Positions 26,962 through 35,765 of a stretch of 64,000 nt of DNA are shown here, piece after piece. Made by a program: the position numbers and the translations under genes. The notes under the pieces were generated by a model. That model ran no database searches. It worked only from the letters and a program-made list of their open reading frames with translations, and was not told the DNA's origin. This stretch comes from JBBSAT01 sp044223665 (GTDB taxonomy: Bacteria; Myxococcota_A; Polyangia; Polyangiales; Sandaracinaceae), in contig JBGALT010000006.1 of the NCBI GenBank assembly GCA_044223665.1, positions 1 to 64,000 on the forward strand. The letters run 5' to 3'. Every line of letters starts with the position of its first letter. The stretch's first letter is position 1.

Positions 26962-28986
26962 ATGCAGCGATGGCGATGGGCGGGTGCGTCGTCGGTCTTC
27001 TTCGTCTTGGCGTGTGACGCGGGCGCCGTCGTGCCGGCCGACACCGGCCCGCGCGATGCCAGCGGGGCCGACGCCGGGCCGCCCGCCGCGCCCTCGATCG
27101 CGAGCTTCACGGCCTCGCCGAGCGCGATCCCATCGGGCAGACCGACCCGCGTCACCTGGGTGTGGGCCTACGCCACGCCGCCCGTGCCGGCGCCCGACTG
27201 CACGATCGATGGCGGCGTGGGCGCGGTCCAGAGCGGCGATGCCACGAGCGTCGTGCTCGCGAGCGACACGACGTTCACGCTCACGTGCACCAACGCCTCC
27301 GGGAGCGACACGAGCACGGCGACGATCACCGTGACCGCGACCACGCTCCTCGGGCCCGATCGACTGCCGCCTCCCGGCACCTGGGAGAGCGCCGGCGTCG
27401 AAGGAGGGATCCCGGTCGGCCAGCCGACGTGCGCCACCGTGTCGGCCGACACGACCGGCGCCACGAGCGCCGTCACCGCCATCCAGGACGCGATCGACGG
27501 CTGCGCCTCGGGCGTGGTGCAGGTCCCGGCGGGCACCTACCTGATCGACGACGCGATCCGGCTGCACGACGACGTCGTCCTGCGCGGCGCGGGCGCGACG
27601 ACCGTCTTCGAGGTGACGGCGAGCACCGCCGTCCGCATCGGCGGGCTCGGCCCGTGGCCGCCGCCGAAGGCGAACGACGCGTACCGCACGCCCATCGTCT
27701 CGGGCGCGAGCCGCGGGAGCACGACGGTCACGGTCGCCGACGCGAGCCTGTTCGAGGTGGGCCGCATGGTGATGGTCGACGAGCTCGACGATCCGAGCCT
27801 GGTGTGGACGCGCGACGACGCGCCCGGTCGCTATCGCGCCTCGATGCACATGGTGGAGTCCACCAGCGCCACGACCGTCACCTTCCGCCCCGGCCTGCCG
27901 ATCGACTACGTGCGCTCGCCGCAGATCTCGTTCTTTCCCGACCTCGCGCAGAACGTGGGGCTCGAGGACATCCACTTCCGCGGCACGGCCGGCGCTCCCG
28001 GGCTCTTCGTGGAGATGTTCTCCGTGTGGAACGCCTGGGTCCGAGGCTGCGAGTTCGAGAACATGCCGAGCAAGACGGTGATGGTGGGCTGGTCGGGCCA
28101 CGTCGAGCTGCGCCACAACTTCGTCCACGACCAGTCCGACGGCGGGCCCAACTCCGAGGCGCTCGATCTCTTCTGCGACACCAACTGGAGCCTGGTGATC
28201 GACAACGTGTGCGTCGCCGGCGGCTTTCCCCAGATCAACATCGGCGACGGGGGATCGAACCCGTACTACTCGGGCGGGTTCGGAAACGTCATCGCGTACA
28301 ACTACGCGGTCGACGCGTACTACACCGATCCGCCGACCTCGAGCGACGCCGGCAAGATGCCGGCGGACATCAGCACCAACCACAGCCCGCACACCATGTA
28401 CAACCTGGTGGAGGGCAACTTCGTCGGCCGCTTCGGGAGCGACGGCTACCACGGGAGCGGCTCGCACACGCTGCTGTTCCGGAACGTGGCGACCGCCACC
28501 TCGCGCTGGACCGGCGTCGATCACGCGGTCGCGATCGCGATCGATCGCCGCAACACGTACTACGCGATCGTCGGCAACGTGCTCGGCGTACCGGGCTCGC
28601 CCGCCTCGATGATCTTCGCGACCGAGAGCGGATGGAGCGGCAGCGCGCTCTATCGTCTCGGCTTTCCCGACGTGGGCAACGACGGCTACGACGGGACCTA
28701 CCCCCCGATGGCGCTCGTGCACGGCGACGGCGGCCCGCGCGATCTCTACGTCGATCGCGACGACACCGCCCTCGGGACGACGCTGATCGAGGGCAACTGG
28801 GACTCGGTCTCCGGGACGCGGAGCTGGACGGTGGACCCCGAGCCCCTGGTGGACAGCTACTTCCTCACCGAGCGGCCGGCCTTCTTCGGCTCGCTCGCGT
28901 GGCCCCCCGTCGACCCCGACGCCCCGAGCGCCGACCCCACGATCCTGCCGGCCGGCTATCGCTACGTGAACGGCCACGATCCGTGA
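26962..28986 (+). CDS. Right-handed beta-helix (pectate lyase-like) lipoprotein
   Basis: This 674-residue lipoprotein (lipobox FVLAC) has an Ala/Asp linker and an Ig-like domain at about residues 40-125 (PSIASFTASPSAIPSGRP to ATITVTATT). The rest resembles the pectate lyase 3/right-handed beta-helix family: a conserved opening with AIQDAIDGC and VQVPAGTYLIDDAIRL, then NHSPHTMYNLVEGNFVGR and further short strands with regular Asn residues. Such proteins degrade or bind polysaccharides at the surface; no catalytic residue can be assigned with confidence. It is divergent from the MopE-repeat lipoprotein gene. Confidence 0.85.
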   Translation: MQRWRWAGASSVFFVLACDAGAVVPADTGPRDASGADAGPPAAPSIASFTASPSAIPSGRPTRVTWVWAYATPPVPAPDCTIDGGVGAVQSGDATSVVLASDTTFTLTCTNASGSDTSTATITVTATTLLGPDRLPPPGTWESAGVEGGIPVGQPTCATVSADTTGATSAVTAIQDAIDGCASGVVQVPAGTYLIDDAIRLHDDVVLRGAGATTVFEVTASTAVRIGGLGPWPPPKANDAYRTPIVSGASRGSTTVTVADASLFEVGRMVMVDELDDPSLVWTRDDAPGRYRASMHMVESTSATTVTFRPGLPIDYVRSPQISFFPDLAQNVGLEDIHFRGTAGAPGLFVEMFSVWNAWVRGCEFENMPSKTVMVGWSGHVELRHNFVHDQSDGGPNSEALDLFCDTNWSLVIDNVCVAGGFPQINIGDGGSNPYYSGGFGNVIAYNYAVDAYYTDPPTSSDAGKMPADISTNHSPHTMYNLVEGNFVGRFGSDGYHGSGSHTLLFRNVATATSRWTGVDHAVAIAIDRRNTYYAIVGNVLGVPGSPASMIFATESGWSGSALYRLGFPDVGNDGYDGTYPPMALVHGDGGPRDLYVDRDDTALGTTLIEGNWDSVSGTRSWTVDPEPLVDSYFLTERPAFFGSLAWPPVDPDAPSADPTILPAGYRYVNGHDP

Positions 28987-29018
28987 TCACGAGCGCACCC
29001 TACTGAGCTCGCGTCGCC

Positions 29019-29465
29019 GTGGCCCGCTACGAGATCGCCCTCCTCGCGCTCGCGTTCTGCCTCGCCGGCGTCGTGTTCGCGCTGCTCACGATGCGCAACG
29101 AGCTGCGTGCGCGCGCGCTCGACGAGCACGGCGTCGTCGCGATCGCGAGCGTGACCACGCTCGAGCGCGATCGCGACACCGACGCCGGCGAGCGCGTCGT
29201 CTACCGCGTCGTCGTCGACGGGGAGAGCTTCGAAGGAAGCTCGCGCCACCTCGCGGCGGCCGACCTGGCGGTGGCGCACGCCCTGCGCCAGATCGAGGTC
29301 CGCTACCTCCCCGAAGACCCCAGCGTGAGCGCCCCGACCCGCGCGATGACCGGGCGCACGCAGCGGTTCGCGTGGACCGTCTCGATCGGGCTGAGCGTGT
29401 TCGGGCTGATCCTCGCGCTCTCGGTGTGGCGCGACTACCGACGCTACGGTCGCTTCTTGCGATAG
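29019..29465 (+). CDS. Two-TM protein, DUF3592-like
   Basis: This 148-residue protein has transmembrane segments at about residues 5-24 and 115-138 flanking a small beta-rich domain. It includes VVAIASVTTLERD and a later IEVRYLPEDPSVSAP, the pattern of DUF3592 family proteins. Function is unknown. A GTG start at 29019 is used; no clear ribosome-binding site is visible. It follows the beta-helix lipoprotein by 32 bases and may be cotranscribed. It is convergent with the histidine kinase gene. Confidence 0.72.
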   Translation: MARYEIALLALAFCLAGVVFALLTMRNELRARALDEHGVVAIASVTTLERDRDTDAGERVVYRVVVDGESFEGSSRHLAAADLAVAHALRQIEVRYLPEDPSVSAPTRAMTGRTQRFAWTVSIGLSVFGLILALSVWRDYRRYGRFLR

Positions 29466-29508
29466 GCCCCGAGGCTCTCGCGAAGCCGTTCCGCACGCGG
29501 GGTCCACG

Positions 29509-30858
29509 TCAGACGCCGAGGCTCGCCTCGCTCTCCTCGGCGGGGCCCTCTCGGCGCAGCACCACCGTGACCGCGGCGCCGCCGAGCTCGAGCGCGTCGC
29601 CGAGCGTGAGCGTGCCCCCGTGGTCGGAGACGATGCGATCCACGATCGCGAGGCCCAGCCCCGTCCCGTGCGACTTCGTCGTGTAGTAAGGCTCGCGCAC
29701 CGCGTCGCGTGATGGCTCGGGGATCCCGGGACCGTTGTCGGCCACGACGATGCGGATCCCGTCGTCCTCGGTACGGGCGAGCGAGACCGCCACGCGCCCG
29801 CCTTCCTCGCCCTGCTTCTCGCGCGCGGCGTCGCACGCGTTCTGGACGAGGTTCACGAGCACCTGCGTGAGCTGCTCGCGGTCGGCGCGCACGCTGGGAA
29901 GCCGCTCGGGCGCCACGAGCTCCACCCGCACGCCCTTGGCGGCCTCGGGCAGCGTCGCCGCCGCGGCCGGCAGGTCGTGCATGAGGACGACCTTCTCGGC
30001 GACCTCGCGCACGTCGAGGGACTCGGCCTTCGGGCGCGGCATCCGCGCGAAGCGCGAGAACTCGGTCACGATCCGCTCGAGGCGCGCCGTCTCCTCGAGC
30101 ACGGTCTTGGTCGACTCGTCGAAGATCTCGTCGAAGTCCGGGTGCTGCCGCGCCCGCGTCTTGCGCACCGTCTCCATCGCCATCTTGATCGGCGTGAGCG
30201 GGTTCTTGATCTCGTGCGCGATGCGCCGCGCGATGTCGCGCCACGCGGCGATGCGCTCGGCGCGGGCCAGGCGGTGCTGCGTGTCCTTGAGCTCGCGCGT
30301 CATGCGGTTGAAGGCCGACGCGGTCGCGCCTCGCCCATCGATCGTCACGTCGAGATCGCCGCGCCCGACCCGCGCCGCGGCCTCCTCGAGCGCGCGATCC
30401 CGGCGCGCCCCGCCGGCGAGCAGCGTGAACAGCGCGAGCACCGCCCCGAGCCCGAGCGCGAGCGCGAGCGTGCCGCGCGTGGGCTCGCGCGACGGCAGCA
30501 CCACCGGCGTCCGCAGCACGAGCTGCGTCGGCGCCCCGGCGAGCGCGGCCGGGATCGTCCGTACGCGCCGCAGGATCGACCCTTCGCGCTCCTCGACCGG
30601 CGCGCTCGTCGGTGCGAGCTCCACGCCCAGGTCGTGTGCGAGCGCCGCGAGCCCCGCCGTGTCCGGAGCGAGCGCGCCCGCGTGCGCGCGCACCCATCCG
30701 TCGATCGCGCCGCCCGCGATCGCCGCCCGCGCATCGGCGTCGTCCTCGGCTCGCGCCTGCGCCGACGTGCGCGCCTCGTCGGAAGCGGAGCGCGCCTGGT
30801 AGACGAGGGCCGCGGCGGCGAGCACACCGACGAGCAGCGCGACGAGGGCGCGCCTCAC
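29509..30858 (-). CDS. Sensor histidine kinase, NtrY-like
   Basis: This 449-residue membrane kinase has TM1 at about residues 4-20, a periplasmic domain of about 100 residues, TM2 at about 130-150, a HAMP-like linker, and a HisKA domain with the phosphoacceptor His in IAHEIKNPLTPIK. The ATP-binding domain has the N box NLVQNACDA, DNGPGIPEPSR and GTGLGLAIVDR. The HEIKNPLTPIK form is typical of NtrY-type kinases. No response regulator gene is adjacent. Its GTG start overlaps the PBP1A stop by four bases (GTGA), so the kinase is translated together with a cell-wall synthase, which hints at an envelope-stress role. Confidence 0.92.
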   Translation of the reverse strand: MRRALVALLVGVLAAAALVYQARSASDEARTSAQARAEDDADARAAIAGGAIDGWVRAHAGALAPDTAGLAALAHDLGVELAPTSAPVEEREGSILRRVRTIPAALAGAPTQLVLRTPVVLPSREPTRGTLALALGLGAVLALFTLLAGGARRDRALEEAAARVGRGDLDVTIDGRGATASAFNRMTRELKDTQHRLARAERIAAWRDIARRIAHEIKNPLTPIKMAMETVRKTRARQHPDFDEIFDESTKTVLEETARLERIVTEFSRFARMPRPKAESLDVREVAEKVVLMHDLPAAAATLPEAAKGVRVELVAPERLPSVRADREQLTQVLVNLVQNACDAAREKQGEEGGRVAVSLARTEDDGIRIVVADNGPGIPEPSRDAVREPYYTTKSHGTGLGLAIVDRIVSDHGGTLTLGDALELGGAAVTVVLRREGPAEESEASLGV

Positions 30859-33389
30859 GGCGCGGGCTCCGCGTCCGCGCTCTCGTCGAGTGGATCGGCT
30901 CGCCCCCTCCGGTCCCTTCCGTCCGCGGGCTCCGCCCGCTCCCGTCCGGGCTCTCCGGGGTCGAGCACTCGTTGCTGATCGTCGAACTCCTGCATGAGGA
31001 AGCTGCTCGTATCGAGCACGTGGGCGTCGTGCGCCGTCTCGGTCGGCTGCGTGCCCTCGACGAAGACCTCGTCCAGCGTCTCGGTCTCGCCGTCGTAGGG
31101 AAGAAGACCGGTCGCCGGATCGATCGCCACGTGCACCACGCCCGCCGGCTCCGGGAACGCGACCGCCGGACGGCCCTCGGTCGCGTGACGCACGACGTCC
31201 ATCCAGATCGGGAGGGCCGATCGCGCACCGCTCTCGCGTCGCCCGAGGGCGCGCATGTCGTCGAAGCCGACCCAGACGACGGCGACGGTGTCGGGCGTGT
31301 AGCCGGCGAACCACGCATCGCGCGCGCTGTTGCTGGTGCCGGTCTTGCCCGCGATCGGTCGGTGCAGCGCCTGCGCGGCCGTCGCGGTGCCGCTCGAGAC
31401 GACGCTCGTGAGCATGCTCGTCAGCACGTACGCCTCGGCCGGCGTCATGACCTCCCGCGAGGCCTCCGGCGCGGGCAGCGCGACGTCCTGTCCGCTCGCG
31501 TCCTCGATCCGCGTCACGATCCGGTACGGCGACCACGTCCCGCCGGACGCGAACGTCGCGTACGCGTTGCAGAGCTCGATCGGCCGCACCTCGCTCGCTC
31601 CGAGCGCCAGCGCCAGCGAGGGATCGAGGTGCGTGGTGATGCCGAGCTGCTGCGCGAAGGGCACGACCGCCTCGGGCGTGACGCTCTCCATCACCCGCAC
31701 GGCGACCTGGTTCACCGAGCTCGCGAGCGCGTCGCGCAGGCGCATCTGCCCGTGGAACTCCCACGTCTCGAAGTTGTGCGGCTGCCACTGATCGTAGACG
31801 CCCGGCGCATCGACGACGATCGAGGCGGGCGTGAACGTGTGCGCGTGGATCGCGTAGCCGTAGAGGATCGGCTTGAAGGTGGAGCCCGGCTGGCGGAGCG
31901 CGCGCGTCGCGCGATCGAAGCCCGCGCCGGCCTCGTACGCACCGACGAGCGCGAGGACGCCGCGCGTGCGCGGATCGATCACCACGATCGCGCCCTCCGG
32001 CCCGAGCTCGAGGCGCGCGCGCGCATGCGCTCCCTCTTCGCCCTCGTCGGGCAGCGAGAGGATCGAGACCCGAAGCCGAGCCCCCTCGTCGACGAACTGC
32101 GTCGCGGTCGTCCCGTCGGGCGCGTAGCGATCGAGGTCGGCCATCGACGCCACGGCGGTGTGCCCGCCGACGTCGAGCGTGATGGTCCGCGCGTCGTCGT
32201 CGCGCCCCGTGACCGAAGCGTCGTAGGTGGCGCCCACGTGCAGCGCTTCGACGTGCGGGAGCGGCGGGAGCGAGCGCTGGCCACGCGCTGGCCGGGCGCG
32301 GTGGAACGGGGGCGCGATGGACTGGCGGTGGTCGTAGGCGCGCAGGCCTTCCTGCAGGGCCGCGCGGGCCGAGGTCTGCAGGTCCACGTCGATCGAGGTG
32401 TGCACGACGTAGCCTCCGCGGTCCGCGGCTTCCTCGCCGACGGCGTCGGTCAGCGCGTGGCGTGCGATGTCGACGATCTCGGGCGCCGCCTCGCGCGCCT
32501 CGGGCAGAGGCGCCAGCTCCACGTGCGCCTCCCGCGCCTGCCGGATGTCGTCCAGGCTCAGGTCGGGCCAGTACTCGTCGCGCTTCTCCTCGAGCTGATC
32601 GAGCACGAAGCGCTGGCGGCGCCGCGCCGCCTCCGGGTGCGTGCGCGGCGACAGGTGCGTCGGCGACTGCGGAATGCCGGCCATGAGCGAGGCTTGAGCG
32701 AGGGTCAGCTCGCTCACGTCGCAGCCGAAGTAGTAGCGCGCCGCCTCCTGCACGCCGTAGCGGCCGTGCCCGAAGTTGATGTGGTTGAGGTAGAGCTCGA
32801 GGATCTCGTCCTTGCTGAACTCCTCCTCCAGCTGGCGAGCGAGGATCAGCTCGCGCACCTTTCGGCCGAACGAGCGCTCGGGCGTCAGCAAGAGGTTCTT
32901 CACGACCTGCTGCGTGATGGTGCTGGTGCCGCGGAAGTGCCCACCGCTCAGCACGCCCATCGCGACCGCACGCACGAGGCCCGGGTAGTCGAGCCCTTCG
33001 TGGCGGTAGAAGTCGGCATCCTCGGCGGCGAGCACCGAGAGCACGAGCACGCGCGGGATGCGATCGAGCGGCACCACGGTGCGGCGCTCGGTGAAGATCT
33101 CGCCGAGGGTCTCGCCGTCGCGGTCGACCACGCGGGTGATCTGCGGCTCGCGCAGGGTGCGGAGCGACGCGACGTCGGGCAGGCCCTGGCTGTAGTACGC
33201 GACGAGCCCGAACGCCCCGCCGGCGCCGAGCACCAGGAGCACGACGAGCGTGACGAGGATGCGAAGGGCCCAGCGGCGCCACGCGCCGGGCTTGCGCGCC
33301 GCCGGGCGGCCACCACGGGGCCGCCGCACGTCGAAGGACGACGAGCGCGACGACAGGCCCGTCCGGCCGCTCTTCTCGCGCGAGGCCAT
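30855..33389 (-). CDS. Penicillin-binding protein 1A, bifunctional
   Basis: This 844-residue class A PBP polymerises and cross-links peptidoglycan. A TM helix lies at about residues 43-66. The glycosyltransferase (GT51) domain shows AAEDADFYRHEGLD with the catalytic Glu and RGTSTITQQVVKN. The transpeptidase domain has PGSTFKP (acylated Ser), ASSVN and KTGTS. The segment between the two is long and may form an OB-like insert. The C-terminal tail is charged (Arg/Glu/Asp/Pro-rich) and likely disordered. It is the first gene of a coupled unit with a histidine kinase. Confidence 0.95.
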   Translation of the reverse strand: MASREKSGRTGLSSRSSSFDVRRPRGGRPAARKPGAWRRWALRILVTLVVLLVLGAGGAFGLVAYYSQGLPDVASLRTLREPQITRVVDRDGETLGEIFTERRTVVPLDRIPRVLVLSVLAAEDADFYRHEGLDYPGLVRAVAMGVLSGGHFRGTSTITQQVVKNLLLTPERSFGRKVRELILARQLEEEFSKDEILELYLNHINFGHGRYGVQEAARYYFGCDVSELTLAQASLMAGIPQSPTHLSPRTHPEAARRRQRFVLDQLEEKRDEYWPDLSLDDIRQAREAHVELAPLPEAREAAPEIVDIARHALTDAVGEEAADRGGYVVHTSIDVDLQTSARAALQEGLRAYDHRQSIAPPFHRARPARGQRSLPPLPHVEALHVGATYDASVTGRDDDARTITLDVGGHTAVASMADLDRYAPDGTTATQFVDEGARLRVSILSLPDEGEEGAHARARLELGPEGAIVVIDPRTRGVLALVGAYEAGAGFDRATRALRQPGSTFKPILYGYAIHAHTFTPASIVVDAPGVYDQWQPHNFETWEFHGQMRLRDALASSVNQVAVRVMESVTPEAVVPFAQQLGITTHLDPSLALALGASEVRPIELCNAYATFASGGTWSPYRIVTRIEDASGQDVALPAPEASREVMTPAEAYVLTSMLTSVVSSGTATAAQALHRPIAGKTGTSNSARDAWFAGYTPDTVAVVWVGFDDMRALGRRESGARSALPIWMDVVRHATEGRPAVAFPEPAGVVHVAIDPATGLLPYDGETETLDEVFVEGTQPTETAHDAHVLDTSSFLMQEFDDQQRVLDPGEPGRERAEPADGRDRRGRADPLDESADAEPAP

Positions 33390-33479
33390 GAGCGTTCGGC
33401 GCCGACCCTACAACGCACGAAGGGTGGCCGCATCTTCCCGGCCGGCTATCGTGCCCACCCGGCCCACCGGCCGCCCCGC

Positions 33480-33758
33480 ATGACGCTCCCCCCCGAGAAC
33501 GGCGCCCGCTTCGAGCTGGCGCGCACCGAGAGCCGCGCGGAAGGCGCCCACTACGAGGTCCAGGTGCACGAGGCGAGCGCCAGATGGACCGCCGGCGTGA
33601 CGCTCGGCGCCAGCGCGCTCGAGGTCCGCTGGGCCTCGCCCCCGCCCACCTGGATCGCCAGCACCACGCTCCTCTTCTTCAAGACGCTCCAGAAGAACCA
33701 CGGCAAGGACGGGAGCTGGCCGGCGCGCCTGGTGCGCTGGCGTGCCGAGCGCGAGTAG
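33480..33758 (+). CDS. Small protein of unknown function
   Basis: ATG 33480 opens a 92-residue frame rich in beta-strand-like sequence (YEVQVHEASARWTAGVTLG) that ends WPARLVRWRAERE. Its composition is that of a real soluble protein and unlike the Arg/Ala-rich shadow frames around it. No family is recognised. It is divergent from PBP1A, with 90 bases between them, and convergent with the outer-membrane protein gene. No ribosome-binding site is seen, and a TATCGT at about 27 bases upstream could be a promoter. Confidence 0.6.
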   Translation: MTLPPENGARFELARTESRAEGAHYEVQVHEASARWTAGVTLGASALEVRWASPPPTWIASTTLLFFKTLQKNHGKDGSWPARLVRWRAERE

Positions 33759-33800
33759 CACGCGCGCTCGCGGGCGCGGACGGGGTGCGGCAGGAGCCGA

Positions 33801-34988
33801 TCAGCCCGGCGGTGTCTCCGCCGTCGGCGCCGGTGCGGACTCGGCCCCCTCCGCGGCTGGCTCTCCGCTCGGCTCGGTCGGCGAGTCGGTCTCCACCGCT
33901 TCCGGCACCGGGGAGGTCGGGCAGTCGGGGCAGGTGGGCTCGGCCGCAGCCGGCGGCTCCTCTGGCGAGGGCGGCTCGCCATCGAGGTCGAAGTTCCCCA
34001 CGAGGTTCAGCGTGGTCAGTAGGTCGAACATCGTCGTGGTCTGCCCGAACCGCTCGCGCCACGACGCGGCCTGACCCGGCGGGAGCGAGTCGAGTCGGAA
34101 CGTCACGTCCAGGCTCACCTGCAGCCAGGTGTCGATCGCCGAGCGGAGATGATTCACCCACTCGAACCGGAAGTGCTCGGGATTGGGCACGTCCCACAGC
34201 GCCTCGAACGTCGTGTCGTACGTGAAGACCGAGTTGAGGTGGTTCACGTACGCGAGCTGCACGCGAAGCGCGGGAACGATGCGGCCGTCCGTGCCCGCGA
34301 GGTTCGGGAGCGCCGTACCCATGTCGACGAGCGCGTGGTTCTGATCTCGCACGCGCTGCGAATAGATGTCGATCGTGGCGTCCACGCCGACGTCCAAGGC
34401 GAGTGTGTGGTTCTCCTCTCGGAAGAGCATTCGGTTGTAGCCGAGCTGGAGCCCGAGACGGAGATCGAGGCCGGCGAAGTAGTCCATGCGGCCGCGGTGC
34501 GCGACGAAGAGCGCGTTGTCGGCGTCGAAGAAGTGATCGTAGCGCAGGCGCCAGTTCAAGTTGCTCGCGCTCTCGCGCCAGCTCGCGTCGCCGGCGCGAG
34601 CCGACGCCGGCTGCATGGTCGGAGCCATCGCGGTCCCGCAGAAGCCCGTCCCGCCGACGATCGGATCGGGGACCAAGCCCGCACGGACGTCGCCGCAGGT
34701 CGGAAAGGTGCCGGCGATCCCCCACGCGTAGCTCACCTCGGCGACGAAGAGCTCCATCCCTTCGTGGATGGTGAGCCCGCCGGCCGCGTTCACACCGCCC
34801 GCGTTCGCGTTGCCGTAGTTGAGCATTCCACCGGCGGTGAGGTTCAAGTCGATGTCGTCCGTGCTCTCGGCGGGGGCCGCGGCCCTGCTCTCCGAGAAGG
34901 TCTGCGCGAGCGTCGACGCGGGGGTCGCCACGATCGCGAGGGCCATCAGCGCGAGCGACATTCTTCGAACGGTTCCATCCATGGTCAT
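33801..34988 (-). CDS. Putative outer-membrane beta-barrel protein, DUF481-like
   Basis: This 395-residue protein has a Sec signal peptide (about residues 8-29, ending STLAQ) and a mature part with alternating hydrophobic and polar strands, such as NLNWRLRYDHFF, GLDLRLGLQLGYNR and VSLDVTFRLDSL. This is the pattern of an outer-membrane barrel of DUF481/YdiY type. Two Cys pairs occur. The last 60 residues are Pro/Glu/Ala-rich and probably disordered. ATG 34988 is preceded by a GAGG ribosome-binding site and gives the signal peptide. An upstream in-frame ATG at 35147 adds non-signal sequence. Confidence 0.83.
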   Translation of the reverse strand: MTMDGTVRRMSLALMALAIVATPASTLAQTFSESRAAAPAESTDDIDLNLTAGGMLNYGNANAGGVNAAGGLTIHEGMELFVAEVSYAWGIAGTFPTCGDVRAGLVPDPIVGGTGFCGTAMAPTMQPASARAGDASWRESASNLNWRLRYDHFFDADNALFVAHRGRMDYFAGLDLRLGLQLGYNRMLFREENHTLALDVGVDATIDIYSQRVRDQNHALVDMGTALPNLAGTDGRIVPALRVQLAYVNHLNSVFTYDTTFEALWDVPNPEHFRFEWVNHLRSAIDTWLQVSLDVTFRLDSLPPGQAASWRERFGQTTTMFDLLTTLNLVGNFDLDGEPPSPEEPPAAAEPTCPDCPTSPVPEAVETDSPTEPSGEPAAEGAESAPAPTAETPPG

Positions 34989-35024
34989 TTTCGCCTCGTC
35001 GCGAGTTGCCGCGGCCCCGAAGCA

Positions 35025-35136
35025 CGGTGCATGCCCGCAAGAATTCGGAGCTTCTCGCCGCTCGGTGTCGGCTCGGGCCGGCGTTCGTCGTCTCGCGGCT
35101 ACGGCGCCGTCCTCCGGCGGCCAGGGGCATGCACCG
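35025..35136. repeat. Perfect 12-bp inverted repeats in an upstream region
   Basis: CGGTGCATGCCC (35025-35036) and GGGCATGCACCG (35125-35136) are perfect inverted copies 88 bases apart. Both contain the palindrome GCATGC. They lie 37-148 bases upstream of the outer-membrane protein start, within the 265-base interval 34989-35253, which holds no convincing gene. They may be paired operator sites. Confidence 0.45.
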
Positions 35137-35253
35137 AGCGGCTCCACGCCACGACGGGCGAGCAGTGCGCATCGTCGTCGAGCGTGCCTCGCCGAAGCGG
35201 CCCGTCCGCGTGGAGCTCGTCGTCGCCCTCACCGAGACGACGCCGTCGGGCCT

Positions 35254-35679
35254 TCAGCGAGCGACCTCCGCCTCGACCCGCGCGCGGGCCTCGTCACGGT
35301 CCGCCTTCAGCACGGTCAGGTCCTCGAGCAGGCCGAGCAAGATCTCCTCGAGGCCCTGGTTGCCCAGCACCGCGAGCGCCCGCGGGACGTCGATCGGCCC
35401 GCGCGCGTGGGAGACGGTGCGCGCGCGCAGCACGAGGCGCTCGGCGAGCGCGGGAATCTGCGCACAGAGCGGCGCGAGGCTGACGGTGCCCGCGACCGGG
35501 CTCCCGAGCGCGGCCATCAGCTCGTGCAGTACGGGCAGACGCGTCAGATCGGCCTCCGACACCTGCGACGACGGCGAGCGCTCGTAGAACGTCCTCACGA
35601 GCGCTGCATCGGACGGCGGGCGCGAGATCCGTAGCGGCGACCGACACGCGGGGCGCAATCCATGCTCGCGACGACGCAC
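35254..35679 (-). CDS. HDOD-like domain protein, short
   Basis: A 141-residue frame includes LPVLHELMAALGSP, then LAPLCAQIPALAERLVLRA and IDVPRALAVLGNQGLEEILLG. This order is like the first half of HDOD domains (LP..., DP.L..kvLr, Ai..LG...l). An HDOD domain is usually about 200 residues, so this copy is truncated or diverged; the C-terminus is a charged helix. The GTG at 35679 gives the longest frame; GTG 35598, just before RTFYERS, would remove an atypical Arg/Pro-rich start. The role, perhaps signalling, is unproven. Confidence 0.55.
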   Translation of the reverse strand: MRRREHGLRPACRSPLRISRPPSDAALVRTFYERSPSSQVSEADLTRLPVLHELMAALGSPVAGTVSLAPLCAQIPALAERLVLRARTVSHARGPIDVPRALAVLGNQGLEEILLGLLEDLTVLKADRDEARARVEAEVAR

Positions 35680-35765
35680 CGATTGCGCGTCACGACGCGC
35701 CTCTCGCCTCGATTCCCGCGGCGGGTCACGGGCCCGATCGATGCAGGGGCGGGCGCGGAGGCCCC

